Counted from the stretch's first letter, positions 23,273 through 32,022 are shown. The stretch: DNA of 35,573 bases from Pseudarthrobacter sp. NamB4 (GCF_005796185.1 NZ_VAHM01000023.1:1-35573), one strand, 5' to 3'. Notes: generated by a model from the sequence alone, not told the origin. Made by a program: numbers and translations.

Positions 23273-25549
23273 TTGGCATCTCCGTGTCAGTCTCGCCACC
23301 AGACTGGGTCGATTCCCAGAATTGCTGGCGTCACTCTCTCTACCGCTATCATCGCCGGGACGCTCTTAGCAGTCCCACAGCAAGCCTTCGCCGCGGAACC
23401 CTTTCCTGCGTCCAACATGTACGCCACGGTGACCAACTCCTCGGAAATTCGCGTGGTCAACCGCTCCACCGGTGCGACGACGACCGTCCTCACCGCTCCC
23501 AACGGAGCTACCGGGCTCAACCAAATCGGTCTGGCCGGTGACGGAAGCAAACTGTTCCTCACCAATAGCGCCAACGTCTACGAATACACGGCGGCGACCG
23601 AGGCCTGGGAAGTGACTCCGCGCACCGGCCCGGCAGTCGCGAACACCATGGGCGGCGTAGACCCCGTCTCAGGACTGTTCTACTTCGGTGGACAGTCCGT
23701 AGGCAACACTTTCACCTTCACGACCTACAACCCCACAACCAACGCCGTGGGAACCAGCACGATCACTGTCACCGCTGACAACCCGCCCGGAGGTAACGGC
23801 GACATTGCCTTCGACAGCCTCGGCAACCTCTACTTCGTGTCCAGCGGATCCCAACTGGCCCAGGTTTACCGGGTCGACGCAGCCCAGCTCGGAGCCGGCA
23901 CAGCGACCGCGACAAGAGTTGGACCAGCAATCAACGCCGGCCTGGCCCTGAACTCGATGGCTTTTGCCGACGACGGCTACCTCTACATCGCAGGCAGCGG
24001 AACCAACGGCTTCCTCCGGGTCAACCCCATCACCGGCGCCGTCCTCGAGCGCCGCAGCCTCAACGCAGCCATCACCGACCTCGGAACAAACGCTGTCCCC
24101 TACACCGGGTCCGCCTCCATCAACCTCCCCGGCGGCCGCGTCAACCCCACAGACCAATTCACGGTCACCGTCGGCGGCGGAGGCATCAGCACCGGCAACA
24201 CCGCCACTACGACCGGAACGAACACCTCAGCAACCGTGGGACCGCTCCTGCTGCTCCCCGGCGAAACGTTCACTATCGAGCAGAAACCGGTAGGGGCAAC
24301 CGACCCCAGCAACTACACCACCACTTGGCAATGCGTAGACCCAGTCACCGGGGCCGTCGTAGCCACAGGAACCGGAAGCACCGGCTCGTTCACGCTCCCG
24401 GCCAACGTACGAAACGTTGCGTGCACCTTCACCAGCACCGCCATCGCCCAGACACAGCCCCAGGATGATGAGTCGTTGAACAACAAGGCCGGCACTCCGG
24501 TGACCGTTGATGTCACCGGTAATGATCGGGGCGACCTGAACCCGGGCAGTGTGCGGATCATCAACGGTGACGGGAACCCGGTCACCGAGCTGGCCGTCCC
24601 GGGTCAGGGCACCTGGGCCGTGAACACCACCACCGGTGCGATCACCTTCACCCCGGAGAACGGCTTCACCGGCAACCCCGCCCCGATCACCTACCAGGTG
24701 ACCGACACCCGCGGGAACACCGTCAACGCCGACGTCACCATCGCTTACGCTCCGGCGGCAGCTGATGATGAGTCGTTGAACAACAAGGCCGGCACTGCGG
24801 TGACCGTTGATGTCACGGGCAATGATCGGGGCGATCTGAACCCGGGCAGTGTGCGGATCATCAATGGTGACGGGAACCCGGTCACCGAGCTGGCCGTCCC
24901 GGGTCAGGGCACCTGGGCCGTGAACACCACCACCGGTGCGATCACCTTCACCCCGGAGAACGGCTTCACCGGCAACCCCGCCCCGATCACCTACCAGGTG
25001 ACCGACACCCGCGGGAACACCGTCAACGCCGACGTCACCATCGCTTACGCCCCGGCGGCAGCTGATGATGAGTCGTTGAACAACAAGGCCGGCACTGCGG
25101 TGACCGTTGATGTCACCGGTAATGATCAGGGCGATCTGAACCCGGGCAGCGTGCGGATCATCAATGGTGACGGGAACCCGGTCACCGAGCTGGCCGTCCC
25201 GGGTCAGGGTACCTGGACCGTGAACACCACCACCGGTGCGATCACCTTCACCCCGGAGAACAGCTTCACCGGCAACCCCGCACCAATCACCTACCAGGTG
25301 ACCGACACCCGCGGGAACACCGTCAACGCCGACGTCACCATCACCTACGCCCCGGCGGCCGAGAATGATGAGTCGTTGAACAACAAGCCCGGCACTCCGG
25401 CCACGGGTGATAGCGGAGAGAGGGCACCCGCGAAGGGTGGTCAGCCTCTTGCTTCCACCGGCGCTCAGGTCGGTGTTGCTGCTGCGCTTGGCCTTGGACT
25501 GCTGGGGGCTGGATTGGTCCTTACTCTCCGGCGCCGTCAGCAAGCCTGA
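23273..25549 (+). CDS. LAXTG-anchored adhesin with CshA-type fibril repeats
   Basis: 758 aa from TTG 23273, chosen for the AAGGAAAG site upstream; TTG codons at 23234 and 23264 are possible. A signal peptide (IAGVTLSTAIIAGTLLAVPQQAFA) is followed by a propeller-like region (about residues 40-280: ATVTNSSEIRVVNRSTG, GGVDPVSGLFYFGG, SMAFADDGYLYIAGSG). Next is a domain with TTWQCVDPVTGAVVATGTGS, then three near-identical 100-residue CshA-type fibril repeats (TVDVTGNDRGDLNPGSVRI, VPGQGTWAVNTTTGAITFTP, NPAPITYQVTDTRGN) and the first dozen residues of a fourth. The C-terminus is a class E sortase signal: LASTG, a hydrophobic segment and RRRQQ. It is probably a wall-anchored fibrillar adhesin. No sortase is in the window. 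A strong terminator follows. Confidence 0.88.
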   Translation: MASPCQSRHQTGSIPRIAGVTLSTAIIAGTLLAVPQQAFAAEPFPASNMYATVTNSSEIRVVNRSTGATTTVLTAPNGATGLNQIGLAGDGSKLFLTNSANVYEYTAATEAWEVTPRTGPAVANTMGGVDPVSGLFYFGGQSVGNTFTFTTYNPTTNAVGTSTITVTADNPPGGNGDIAFDSLGNLYFVSSGSQLAQVYRVDAAQLGAGTATATRVGPAINAGLALNSMAFADDGYLYIAGSGTNGFLRVNPITGAVLERRSLNAAITDLGTNAVPYTGSASINLPGGRVNPTDQFTVTVGGGGISTGNTATTTGTNTSATVGPLLLLPGETFTIEQKPVGATDPSNYTTTWQCVDPVTGAVVATGTGSTGSFTLPANVRNVACTFTSTAIAQTQPQDDESLNNKAGTPVTVDVTGNDRGDLNPGSVRIINGDGNPVTELAVPGQGTWAVNTTTGAITFTPENGFTGNPAPITYQVTDTRGNTVNADVTIAYAPAAADDESLNNKAGTAVTVDVTGNDRGDLNPGSVRIINGDGNPVTELAVPGQGTWAVNTTTGAITFTPENGFTGNPAPITYQVTDTRGNTVNADVTIAYAPAAADDESLNNKAGTAVTVDVTGNDQGDLNPGSVRIINGDGNPVTELAVPGQGTWTVNTTTGAITFTPENSFTGNPAPITYQVTDTRGNTVNADVTITYAPAAENDESLNNKPGTPATGDSGERAPAKGGQPLASTGAQVGVAAALGLGLLGAGLVLTLRRRQQA
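24463..25400 (+). repeat. Three 300-bp tandem repeats plus a partial fourth
   Basis: The unit beginning GATGATGAGTCGTTGAACAA recurs at exact 300-bp spacing (about 24463, 24763, 25063, 25363). Full copies differ at only a handful of positions, and the fourth stops after about 40 nt. Each encodes one CshA-type fibril domain. Such identity implies recent amplification or gene conversion and makes copy number prone to change and to misassembly. Confidence 0.95.
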
Positions 25550-25562
25550 GATTAGTTACTGA

Positions 25563-25602
25563 GGAGGCCCGGTTTCACTGATACCGGGCCTCCTTTTCCT
25601 TT
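25563..25602 (+). terminator. Rho-independent terminator after the adhesin gene
   Basis: GGAGGCCCGGT (25563-25573) pairs perfectly with ACCGGGCCTCC (25583-25593), with a 9-nt loop, followed by TTTTCCTTT. Confidence 0.9.
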
Positions 25603-25779
25603 GAATGGAATCCTCACTGAACGGCCCTGTTCGTCTTCACGGCGCGAATATTTTTTGCCCCTCGACTGCATCTGCGGCCGCTGTCCTCAGCAACAAAGAG
25701 TAGGCATCCGCGTCATGATCCGGGTTATCCCGGGTGGAGTAGTTGCCACCGATGAAGACTCGCGGATAAACGAGGACAT

Positions 25780-26073
25780 ATGACCATCAAGACTTACACC
25801 CCAGCGTGCATTGCATCGTGGGAATCGACGCTGTCCAGCAGAACCGAACTGTGCCTCTCCATAGCTGGCACTAACCGAAGCAAACTGACCCTGTACGCAG
25901 GCCCCGACGCGGCTGGCAGTGCCCCAATCGCGATCCTGACTGGCTTAGACAATGGAATTTACGTCAGCCGCCCGCAGGCACCAAATGACATACAGCAATG
26001 GATATCAGCAATGCTCCAGGCCGCCGAAGAGCTCAACCTCCCCGCAAAAAGTGCGGCCGGCTCTCCTCTGTGA
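25780..26073 (+). CDS. Small hypothetical protein
   Basis: 97 aa (MTIKTYTPACIASWESTLSS..., ending LPAKSAAGSPL). I do not recognise it; it has no signal peptide or membrane segment. Its ATG has GAGGA about 5 nt upstream, which supports translation. A weak variant of the ECF-type motif, CGCGTCATGAT, lies at 25709-25719, but without the expected second element at the right distance. The 177 nt between the adhesin terminator and this gene hold nothing else I can name. Confidence 0.45.
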   Translation: MTIKTYTPACIASWESTLSSRTELCLSIAGTNRSKLTLYAGPDAAGSAPIAILTGLDNGIYVSRPQAPNDIQQWISAMLQAAEELNLPAKSAAGSPL

Positions 26074-26649
26074 CTCACCGTTTAGAGTGACATTCAAAAC
26101 TCCCCTATGACGCGCGACCCCATGCAAGCCCTGGCGCCGATGTTCGAAATTGTCGACGGATACTGGATTCGCGATCGATGATTCAACAAAGCACTGCAAC
26201 AGCCGTACGCTGCACAAACAACATCGTGGCACGACCACCAGCAGATGCACCGGCTCCTCTCAGATAAGCCAAATGAATGCCAATGCGCCCAACAACGTGC
26301 CCTCGCACATGAGTTTCGAAATCTGTCAGGGCCCCGGACCCCTGACCTACCACCACGCCCTTGCCGGCGTTACTCCTGGCGACACACATCCACAAGAGGG
26401 AGGTCAGGGAGCGGATGCGTTCAGCCTCTGCAGGGGAGAAGTACACCCAACCTGACGTCAGGCAGCAAGGAATAGAGCGTCAGAATAGGGTTCGAAATAC
26501 AGTTCCTGCACATGTCCCGTGAACGGTCTTAGCGTTCAACCTGACAGCCAGCGGGACAAGGAGCTCACCTGAGAGGGTGCCGGACAATTGCAAGCAACAC
26601 GCTGTTGCGCAACCCTCCAGCAACCGCCGGAACAATTGGTTCCGCTCCC
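26074..26649. other. Gene-free stretch at the right edge of the accessory block
   Basis: Open frames on both strands here (26150-26455 plus, 26183-26446 minus) lack recognisable motifs and ribosome-binding sites. The region has a perfect 12-bp palindrome, CCTGACGTCAGG (26451-26462), and a nested inverted repeat at 26513-26558. It separates the decayed/adhesin block from ordinary chromosomal genes. Confidence 0.45.
26513..26558. repeat. Nested inverted repeat near the block edge
   Basis: TGTCCCG (26513-26519) pairs with CGGGACA (26552-26558). Directly inside, TGAACG (26520-26525) pairs with CGTTCA (26533-26538) over a 7-nt loop. The function is unknown. Confidence 0.5.
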
Positions 26650-27225
26650 TCAGTCAGTGCGGCGGTGCTGCAGTTTGTCGAGGAGGCGGTCCACCATCCC
26701 GACGCCGGGCCCAACAGTCTTGTGGAACAGCTCGGAATGCGGGGCGCTGGGGTGGGGCCGCGTGGGTGCCAGCTTCTTGGCCTTCTCCACCTTTTCGCCG
26801 ATTTCCACCAACTTCTCGCGGGGAATGTGGCTGCGGAGTTTCGGAAACTGCTCAGACTCCTCGTCGTTCGCGTGGTGGGTCAGCTGCGACTCGAGCTCGT
26901 TTACCGTCGCCATGAAGGCCGGGTCGGAAGGCTCCGCCTTTTCCAGCTGCTTCATGAGCTTAACGATCTCGTCGTGCTCCTTTTTGTCGTGCTCCACTTC
27001 CTCGCTGCCGTTGGGCACGTGGTCCTCAATAGCGGGGTACACGTACATCTCCTCGGCGACGGCATGGCGCATCACCTCGGCGATGAGGGTGTCGGCAAGA
27101 TCCCTGCGCTCGGTCCCATCGGCCGCGCCCTTGATTTGCCCGATCAGTGCCACCATGTCCTGGTGGTCACTGGTCAGGATGTCCACGACATCCACGTTCG
27201 TTCCGGCGGAATTGGTGTCACTCAT
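26650..27225 (-). CDS. Hemerythrin-like HHE domain protein
   Basis: 191 aa from ATG 27225, with a strong GGAGGG site just upstream. The four-helix HHE cation-binding fold is shown by ILTSDHQDMVALIGQ, EVMRHAVAEEMYVYP, EHDKKEHDEIVKLMKQLEK and LTHHANDEESEQFPKL, which place His/Glu/Asp ligands for a di-iron or oxygen-binding site. The C-terminal tail is basic and carries several His residues. Roles known for such actinobacterial proteins include oxygen or oxidative-stress sensing; the specific function here is unknown. It is a separate unit from the upstream membrane-protein gene, about 100 nt away on the same strand. Confidence 0.88.
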   Translation of the reverse strand: MSDTNSAGTNVDVVDILTSDHQDMVALIGQIKGAADGTERRDLADTLIAEVMRHAVAEEMYVYPAIEDHVPNGSEEVEHDKKEHDEIVKLMKQLEKAEPSDPAFMATVNELESQLTHHANDEESEQFPKLRSHIPREKLVEIGEKVEKAKKLAPTRPHPSAPHSELFHKTVGPGVGMVDRLLDKLQHRRTD

Positions 27226-27322
27226 GACCTGTCCCTCCTGCTGGATCGCTCCCTGCGAGCGACGTAAGACGGCCAAGCTACCACGCGGTACCGGCCCGAT
27301 CCAGAGACCTTCGAAGCTGCCC

Positions 27323-27802
27323 TTAGTGGGCCAGGCGCTGCCCGTCCGCCATGGAATGCACGGGAGCCAGGGCATGCACGGAAGCTCCGGCATGCATGGG
27401 CGCCACCGGGTGGACGGAAGCGAGGCCATGCACGGAAGCCACAGCCGGTCTTGCCGCCACCACGGGAATGGAACCGGTAAGGACCTCAACAACAGCCGAC
27501 TGGCCGGTGGTATCAGGGACGCCGGGGTACTGAACCTGGGGAGCATCAGCAGCCGCCAGAGGAGCCTCGGCAGAACGCATCCGCACCAGGGCAACCGCGG
27601 AAATAAGGAACCAGGCCACGTTGGTCACTACGGACGGCCAGGCCCCGTGGACTGTGCCGTTAATAATGAAAGCGACGGAGCCGAACAGATTCGCGGTCTG
27701 GAAGCCCTTGCCGGCCTTCAGCCAGCCCATGGAAACGGAGAGGTAGGCGCTGAGGATCGCAGCCGCCCCTGCCCAGCCGGCAATTTCCCACAGCAGTTCC
27801 AT
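27323..27802 (-). CDS. CBU_0592-like small membrane protein with His-repeat tail
   Basis: 159 aa. The first about 80 residues form three membrane helices (IAGWAGAAAILSAYLSVSMGWL, FQTANLFGSVAFIINGTVHGAW, VVTNVAWFLISAVALVRM), typical of CBU_0592-family proteins annotated as permeases of unknown substrate. The ATG has AAAGGA four nt upstream. The C-terminal extension is unusual: residues 124-153 are five hexapeptides of the form (V/M)H-x-x-A-(S/P/D), giving one His every six residues, encoded by an 18-bp DNA repeat. A metal-binding or zipper role is speculative. It may be co-transcribed with the hemerythrin gene. Confidence 0.75.
   Translation of the reverse strand: MELLWEIAGWAGAAAILSAYLSVSMGWLKAGKGFQTANLFGSVAFIINGTVHGAWPSVVTNVAWFLISAVALVRMRSAEAPLAAADAPQVQYPGVPDTTGQSAVVEVLTGSIPVVAARPAVASVHGLASVHPVAPMHAGASVHALAPVHSMADGQRLAH
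27344..27433 (-). repeat. Five 18-bp repeats encoding a His hexapeptide
   Basis: Degenerate tandem 18-bp units encode VHGLAS, VHPVAP, MHAGAS, VHALAP and VHSMAD. The period is exact at the protein level, while the DNA copies have diverged, arguing for selection on the His spacing. Confidence 0.8.
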
Positions 27803-28038
27803 GGCGTCCTTTCAAGGCTCCCTGCGCAGTATCCGGGCAGGGGATTGGATAGTAATTCAAAGGGTATTTTTGCCGGATGCTGCGTTAACTCGAGCCCTGT
27901 TCGGGCGAGGACCTCATGCTGGCCAGCGGCATAATCATACCCCGCCGGCAGGACCCCTCCTGACGCACAAAACGGGACGCACCAGCCAGCACTTCGAAAC
28001 TCTGGACAAGACCCCCTCGGCGTAGCACGATCGGACCT

Positions 28039-28488
28039 GTGACCAGCCCCCCGCCCTCCGACCCTTACCTGCGCGAACTGACCCAACTGAGGCGCCTCAA
28101 GGACCGGATCGACCGCGAGTACGCCCAGCCGCTCGACGTCGAAATACTTGCCGAGGCAGTCCACATGTCCGCCGGCCATTTCAGCCGCCGCTTTAAGCTC
28201 GCCTACGGCGAATCGCCCTACAGCTACCTTATGACCCGCCGCGTCGAACGCGCCATGGCGCTGCTCCGCAAAGGGGACCTCTCCGTCACAGAGGTGTGCT
28301 TCGCCGTCGGCTGCTCCTCATTGGGAACCTTCAGCACCCGCTTCACTGAACTGGTGGGAATGCCGCCCAGCACCTACAAACAGGAAGCAGAAAAGTCGAC
28401 GGCGGGCATCCCCGCATGCGTGGAAAAACAGGTGAGCAGACCGGTCAGGAATCGAGAAGCGCCCGCCCGGGAACCGTTACTAGCATGA
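28039..28488 (+). CDS. AraC-family regulator, DNA-binding domain only
   Basis: 149 aa, with the double helix-turn-helix of AraC/XylS proteins close to the N-terminus (LDVEILAEAVHMSAGHFSRRFKLAYGESPY, then LSVTEVCFAVGCSSLGTFSTRFTELVGMPPSTY). There is no ligand domain; the last about 30 residues are unstructured. The GTG start has only a weak upstream site. Its stop overlaps the start of the VOC gene (ATGA), so the two are translationally coupled. It probably controls this AraC-VOC-UvrA-like group, divergent from the membrane-protein gene across about 236 nt in which I see no other feature. Confidence 0.88.
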   Translation: MTSPPPSDPYLRELTQLRRLKDRIDREYAQPLDVEILAEAVHMSAGHFSRRFKLAYGESPYSYLMTRRVERAMALLRKGDLSVTEVCFAVGCSSLGTFSTRFTELVGMPPSTYKQEAEKSTAGIPACVEKQVSRPVRNREAPAREPLLA

Positions 28489-28907
28489 CTGCCATGAACA
28501 ACATCACCATCTCCTCCAGTTTCCTGCCGCACACCGATCCGGACGCCTCGCTGGCGTTCTACCGCGACGCCCTCGGTTTCGAGGTCCGCAACGACGTGGG
28601 GCGCGGCACCATGCGCTGGATCACCGTCGGCCCCGCAGACCAGAAGGACGTCTCCATCGTCCTCTACCCGCCCGCGGCGGACCCCGGCATCACCGATGGC
28701 GAGCGCCGCACCATCGCCGAGATGATGGCCAAGGGCACCTTCGCCACCGTCGTCCTCTCCTCCCCCGACGTTGACGCGGCCTTCGCCAAGGTGGAGGCGA
28801 GCGGGGCCGACGTCGTCCAGGAACCCATCGACCAGCCCTACGGCATCCGCGACTGCGCCTTCCGCGACCCAGCCGGCAATACCGTCCGCATCAACCAGCA
28901 GCCTTGA
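28485..28907 (+). CDS. VOC-family (glyoxalase/bleomycin-resistance fold) protein
   Basis: 140 aa with two beta-alpha-beta-beta-beta modules typical of the vicinal oxygen chelate superfamily (SFLPHTDPDASLAFYRDALGFEV..., VVLSSPDVDAAFAKVEASGADV, QPYGIRDCAFRDPAGNTVRINQ). The ATG at 28485 overlaps the AraC stop codon; an ATG at 28494 is also possible. Members include metal-dependent glyoxalases and drug-binding resistance proteins. With the neighbouring UvrA-like ATPase a role in resistance to a DNA-binding compound is plausible, but inferred only. Confidence 0.88.
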   Translation: MTAMNNITISSSFLPHTDPDASLAFYRDALGFEVRNDVGRGTMRWITVGPADQKDVSIVLYPPAADPGITDGERRTIAEMMAKGTFATVVLSSPDVDAAFAKVEASGADVVQEPIDQPYGIRDCAFRDPAGNTVRINQQP

Positions 28908-28985
28908 GAGAAGAAGAACGACGACGGCGGGAGGGGCTGCGGAGGCAGCCCACCTTCCTGCCCCGGCCCGACAGATGGAGACCAG

Positions 28986-31376
28986 ATGAGCACGGACACA
29001 AGCACGGACACCCAGGCTGCAGGACTGCACGTCGCCGACTCACACGACCTGATTCGCGTGCAGGGCGCACGGGAGAACAACCTCAAGGACATCAGCGTCG
29101 AGCTGCCCAAGCGCCGGCTGACGGTCTTCACGGGCGTGTCCGGCTCAGGCAAGAGCTCACTGGTGTTCGCCACCATCGCTGCAGAGTCGCAGCGGCTGAT
29201 CAACGAAACCTACAGCGCGTTCGTGCAGGGCTTCATGCCCTCGCTCGCCCGGCCGGAAGTGGACTTCCTGGAGGGCCTGACCACAGCGATCATCGTGGAC
29301 CAGGAGCGGATGGGCGCCAACCCGCGCTCCACAGTGGGGACTGCAACAGACGCCCATGCGATGCTGCGCATCCTCTTCAGCCGGCTGGGCAACCCCTATG
29401 TCGGCCCGCCAACCGCGTACTCGTTCAACGTGCCCACCCGCAAAGCCAGCGGCGTCATGTCCACTGAAAAGGGCGGGCGCGTGGAGAAGGCCGTGGTCCA
29501 GCAGGCCGTGTACCTGGGCGGTATGTGCCCCCGGTGCGAGGGTATGGGGAACGTCAGCGACATTGACCGCACGGCCCTGTACGATGACGGCAAGTCTCTT
29601 AACGGGGGGGCGCTGCTGGTCCCGGGCTACTCCATGGACGGCTGGTACGGCCGGCTGTTCGAGGGCATGGGCCTGCCCATGGACAAGCCGATCGCGAAGT
29701 TCACAAAAAAGCAGCTGGACACGATGCTCTATGCGGAGCCCACCAGGATCAAGGTGGAGAGCGTCAACCTGACCTTCGAGGGCGTCATCCCCAAGATTCA
29801 GAAGTCCATGCTGTCCAAGGACCCGGAGGCGATGCAGCCGCACGTGCGCCGGTTCGTGGAGCGCGCCGTGACATTCCAGACCTGCCCGGAGTGCAACGGG
29901 ACCCGGCTCACTCAGCAGGCCCTCTCCTCAAGGATCAACGGCAAGAACATCGCCGAGCTGTGCCAGATGCAGATCAGCGACCTCGCAGAATGGGTCCGCG
30001 GTCTCAGGGACCCCTCCGTCGCTCCCCTGCTCAAGGGCCTGCAGCACCTGCTCGATTCCTTCTCCGACATCGGCCTGGGCTACCTCAGCCTGGACCGGCC
30101 TGCCGGCACCCTCTCCGGTGGCGAAGCACAGCGCACCAAAATGATCAGGCACCTGGGCTCCTCGCTCACCGACGTCACGTACGTCTTTGACGAGCCGACC
30201 ATCGGGCTGCATCCGCACGACATTGAACGGATGAACCAGCTCCTGCTCCAGCTGCGGGACAAGGGCAATACCGTGCTGGTGGTGGAACACAAGCCGGAGA
30301 CCATCGCCATCGCCGACCACGTCGTTGACTTGGGGCCGGGCGCCGGCAGTGCCGGCGGTGCCGTTTGTTACGAGGGCACCGTGGAGGGGTTGCGGGCCAG
30401 CGGCACCATCACGGGACGGCACCTCGGGGACCGCGCCTCTCTTAAGGAATCTGTCCGAAAGGCGTCAGGTGCGCTTGAGGTGCGCGGCGCCTCCAAGCAC
30501 AACCTGCAGGCGGTCGACGTCGACATCCCATTGGGCGTCCTCACCGTCGTCACAGGCGTGGCCGGCTCGGGCAAGAGTTCGCTGATCCACGGCTCGGTGG
30601 CCAAGCGCGATGGCGTGGTGGTGATCGACCAGGGCGCCATCCGCGGCTCCCGGCGCAGCAACCCGGCCACCTACACCGGCCTGCTGGAGCCCATCCGAAA
30701 GGCATTCGCCAAGGCCAACGGCGTCAAGCCGGCCCTGTTCAGCTCCAACTCCGAGGGTGCCTGCCCCACCTGCAACGGCGCGGGCGTCATCTTCACCGAA
30801 CTGGGCGTGATGGCCACCGTGGAGTCCCCCTGCGAGGAATGCGAGGGCCGCCGCTTCCAGGCCGCCGTGCTGGAGTACACGCTGGGCGGACGCAACATCG
30901 CCGACGTGCTGGCGATGTCCGTGACGGAGGCCGCCGCCTACTTTGCCGAGGGAGAGGCCAAAACGCCGGCCGCACGGACCATCCTGGACCGGCTGGAGGA
31001 TGTGGGGCTGGGCTACCTCAGCCTCGGCCAGCCGCTCACCACGCTCTCCGGCGGCGAGCGCCAGCGGCTCAAGCTCGCCACCCAGATGGCCGAGAAGGGC
31101 GACGTCTACGTCCTCGACGAGCCCACCACCGGCCTGCACCTCGCCGACGTGGAAAACCTGCTGGCCCTGCTGGACCGGCTGGTTGACTCCGGCAAGTCCG
31201 TGATCGTCATCGAGCACCACCAGGCGGTCATGGCGCACGCGGACTGGATCATCGACCTCGGTCCGGGAGCAGGGCACGACGGCGGCCGGATCGTTTTCGA
31301 GGGCACGCCGGCTGACTTGGTGGCGGACGTCTCGACGCTGACGGGCCAGCACCTGGCGGCGTACGTCGGTGGCTGA
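28986..31376 (+). CDS. UvrA-like ABC ATPase (short, drug-resistance type)
   Basis: 796 aa with two ABC ATPase cassettes. The first has Walker A GVSGSGKSS (about residue 50), signature LSGGEAQR and Walker B VFDEPTIGLH; the second has GVAGSGKSSL, LSGGERQRLKLA and VLDEPTTGLH. Cys-pair zinc motifs are present (CPRCEGMG, CPECNGTRL, CPTCNGAG, CEECEGRR). At about 800 residues it is shorter than housekeeping UvrA (about 950), which suggests loss of the UvrB-binding region, as in class III UvrA/DrrC-type proteins. These are linked to self-resistance against DNA-intercalating drugs rather than general excision repair. A GGAGA site precedes the ATG. It follows the AraC-VOC pair on the same strand. Confidence 0.9.
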   Translation: MSTDTSTDTQAAGLHVADSHDLIRVQGARENNLKDISVELPKRRLTVFTGVSGSGKSSLVFATIAAESQRLINETYSAFVQGFMPSLARPEVDFLEGLTTAIIVDQERMGANPRSTVGTATDAHAMLRILFSRLGNPYVGPPTAYSFNVPTRKASGVMSTEKGGRVEKAVVQQAVYLGGMCPRCEGMGNVSDIDRTALYDDGKSLNGGALLVPGYSMDGWYGRLFEGMGLPMDKPIAKFTKKQLDTMLYAEPTRIKVESVNLTFEGVIPKIQKSMLSKDPEAMQPHVRRFVERAVTFQTCPECNGTRLTQQALSSRINGKNIAELCQMQISDLAEWVRGLRDPSVAPLLKGLQHLLDSFSDIGLGYLSLDRPAGTLSGGEAQRTKMIRHLGSSLTDVTYVFDEPTIGLHPHDIERMNQLLLQLRDKGNTVLVVEHKPETIAIADHVVDLGPGAGSAGGAVCYEGTVEGLRASGTITGRHLGDRASLKESVRKASGALEVRGASKHNLQAVDVDIPLGVLTVVTGVAGSGKSSLIHGSVAKRDGVVVIDQGAIRGSRRSNPATYTGLLEPIRKAFAKANGVKPALFSSNSEGACPTCNGAGVIFTELGVMATVESPCEECEGRRFQAAVLEYTLGGRNIADVLAMSVTEAAAYFAEGEAKTPAARTILDRLEDVGLGYLSLGQPLTTLSGGERQRLKLATQMAEKGDVYVLDEPTTGLHLADVENLLALLDRLVDSGKSVIVIEHHQAVMAHADWIIDLGPGAGHDGGRIVFEGTPADLVADVSTLTGQHLAAYVGG

Positions 31377-32022
31377 GCCCGTCCGTCCAGTGGTCGAGCC
31401 TGGGCCCACGGCCGCAGGGATCCCTGGCCGAGCTTGCCAGGTTAGGGAGCGGCTGGGGAGCAACCGGTACAACGTTGAGATCCTGCACCTGCTGGTGTCC
31501 CCGGCGCACGCCTACTTCGGGCGGGCACGGGACGGCGCTGCGGACGTGCCAACCTTCGACGCGGAGAGCGCCGAGGTGGTGGCCGGCAAGGGTATCGTGG
31601 GCGACCGGTTCTTCGGCAAGGCCGCGCACATGGACGCCGCGGTGACCCTGTTCGCCGTCGAGTCCCTCGAGGCAATCGCGGCCGAGCTGGATGCCGGACC
31701 TCTTAACCCCCTGCTGACGCGCCGAAACGTGATCCTCCGGGGCGCCCAGCTGGCGCCGCTGCTGGGCCAGGACTTTGTGCTGGAGTCAGGCGGCTCGCGC
31801 GTCGAATTCCATGGCGGCCGGCACGCCCAGCCCTGCGCATGGATGAACGAGATGCTCGCGCCGGGAGTTCATCCTGCCATGCGCGGCCGCGGGGGAGTCC
31901 GGTGCCGCGCGCTTTCCAGCGGTTTCCTGCACAGGGGCCCTGCGGTGCTGGTCAGCCCGGTTCCGCTGGACCCGGCCCAGGCAGGTGAGCCGAGCCTGCT
32001 CCGGCCTTCGCGCCTTCCCTAG
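31369..32022 (+). CDS. MOSC-domain-like protein
   Basis: 217 aa from GTG 31369, overlapping the UvrA-like stop by 8 nt. The part from VEILHLLVSPAHAYFGR to about residue 180 resembles stand-alone MOSC proteins (KGIVGDRFFGKAAHMDAAVTL, LTRRNVILRGAQLAPLLGQ, GGRHAQPCAWMNEML with the conserved Cys, GRGGVRCRAL). MOSC domains handle sulfur or molybdenum cofactor chemistry; the precise job is unknown. The first about 35 residues do not fit the family, and the DNA there contains half-repeats (GTGGTCGAGCCTG, TGGCCGAGCTTGCC), so the real start may be later, but I see no better in-frame start codon. Confidence 0.75.
   Translation: MAEPVRPVVEPGPTAAGIPGRACQVRERLGSNRYNVEILHLLVSPAHAYFGRARDGAADVPTFDAESAEVVAGKGIVGDRFFGKAAHMDAAVTLFAVESLEAIAAELDAGPLNPLLTRRNVILRGAQLAPLLGQDFVLESGGSRVEFHGGRHAQPCAWMNEMLAPGVHPAMRGRGGVRCRALSSGFLHRGPAVLVSPVPLDPAQAGEPSLLRPSRLP

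Noticed and set aside
24227..25543. A 438-codon minus-strand frame over the adhesin repeats
   Set aside because: It mirrors the 300-bp repeats and shows no family motif; the plus-strand protein has signal peptide, fibril domains and sorting signal.
25601..25783. A 60-codon plus-strand frame before the small hypothetical gene
   Set aside because: It begins within the T-run of the adhesin terminator, has no ribosome-binding site and no recognisable features.
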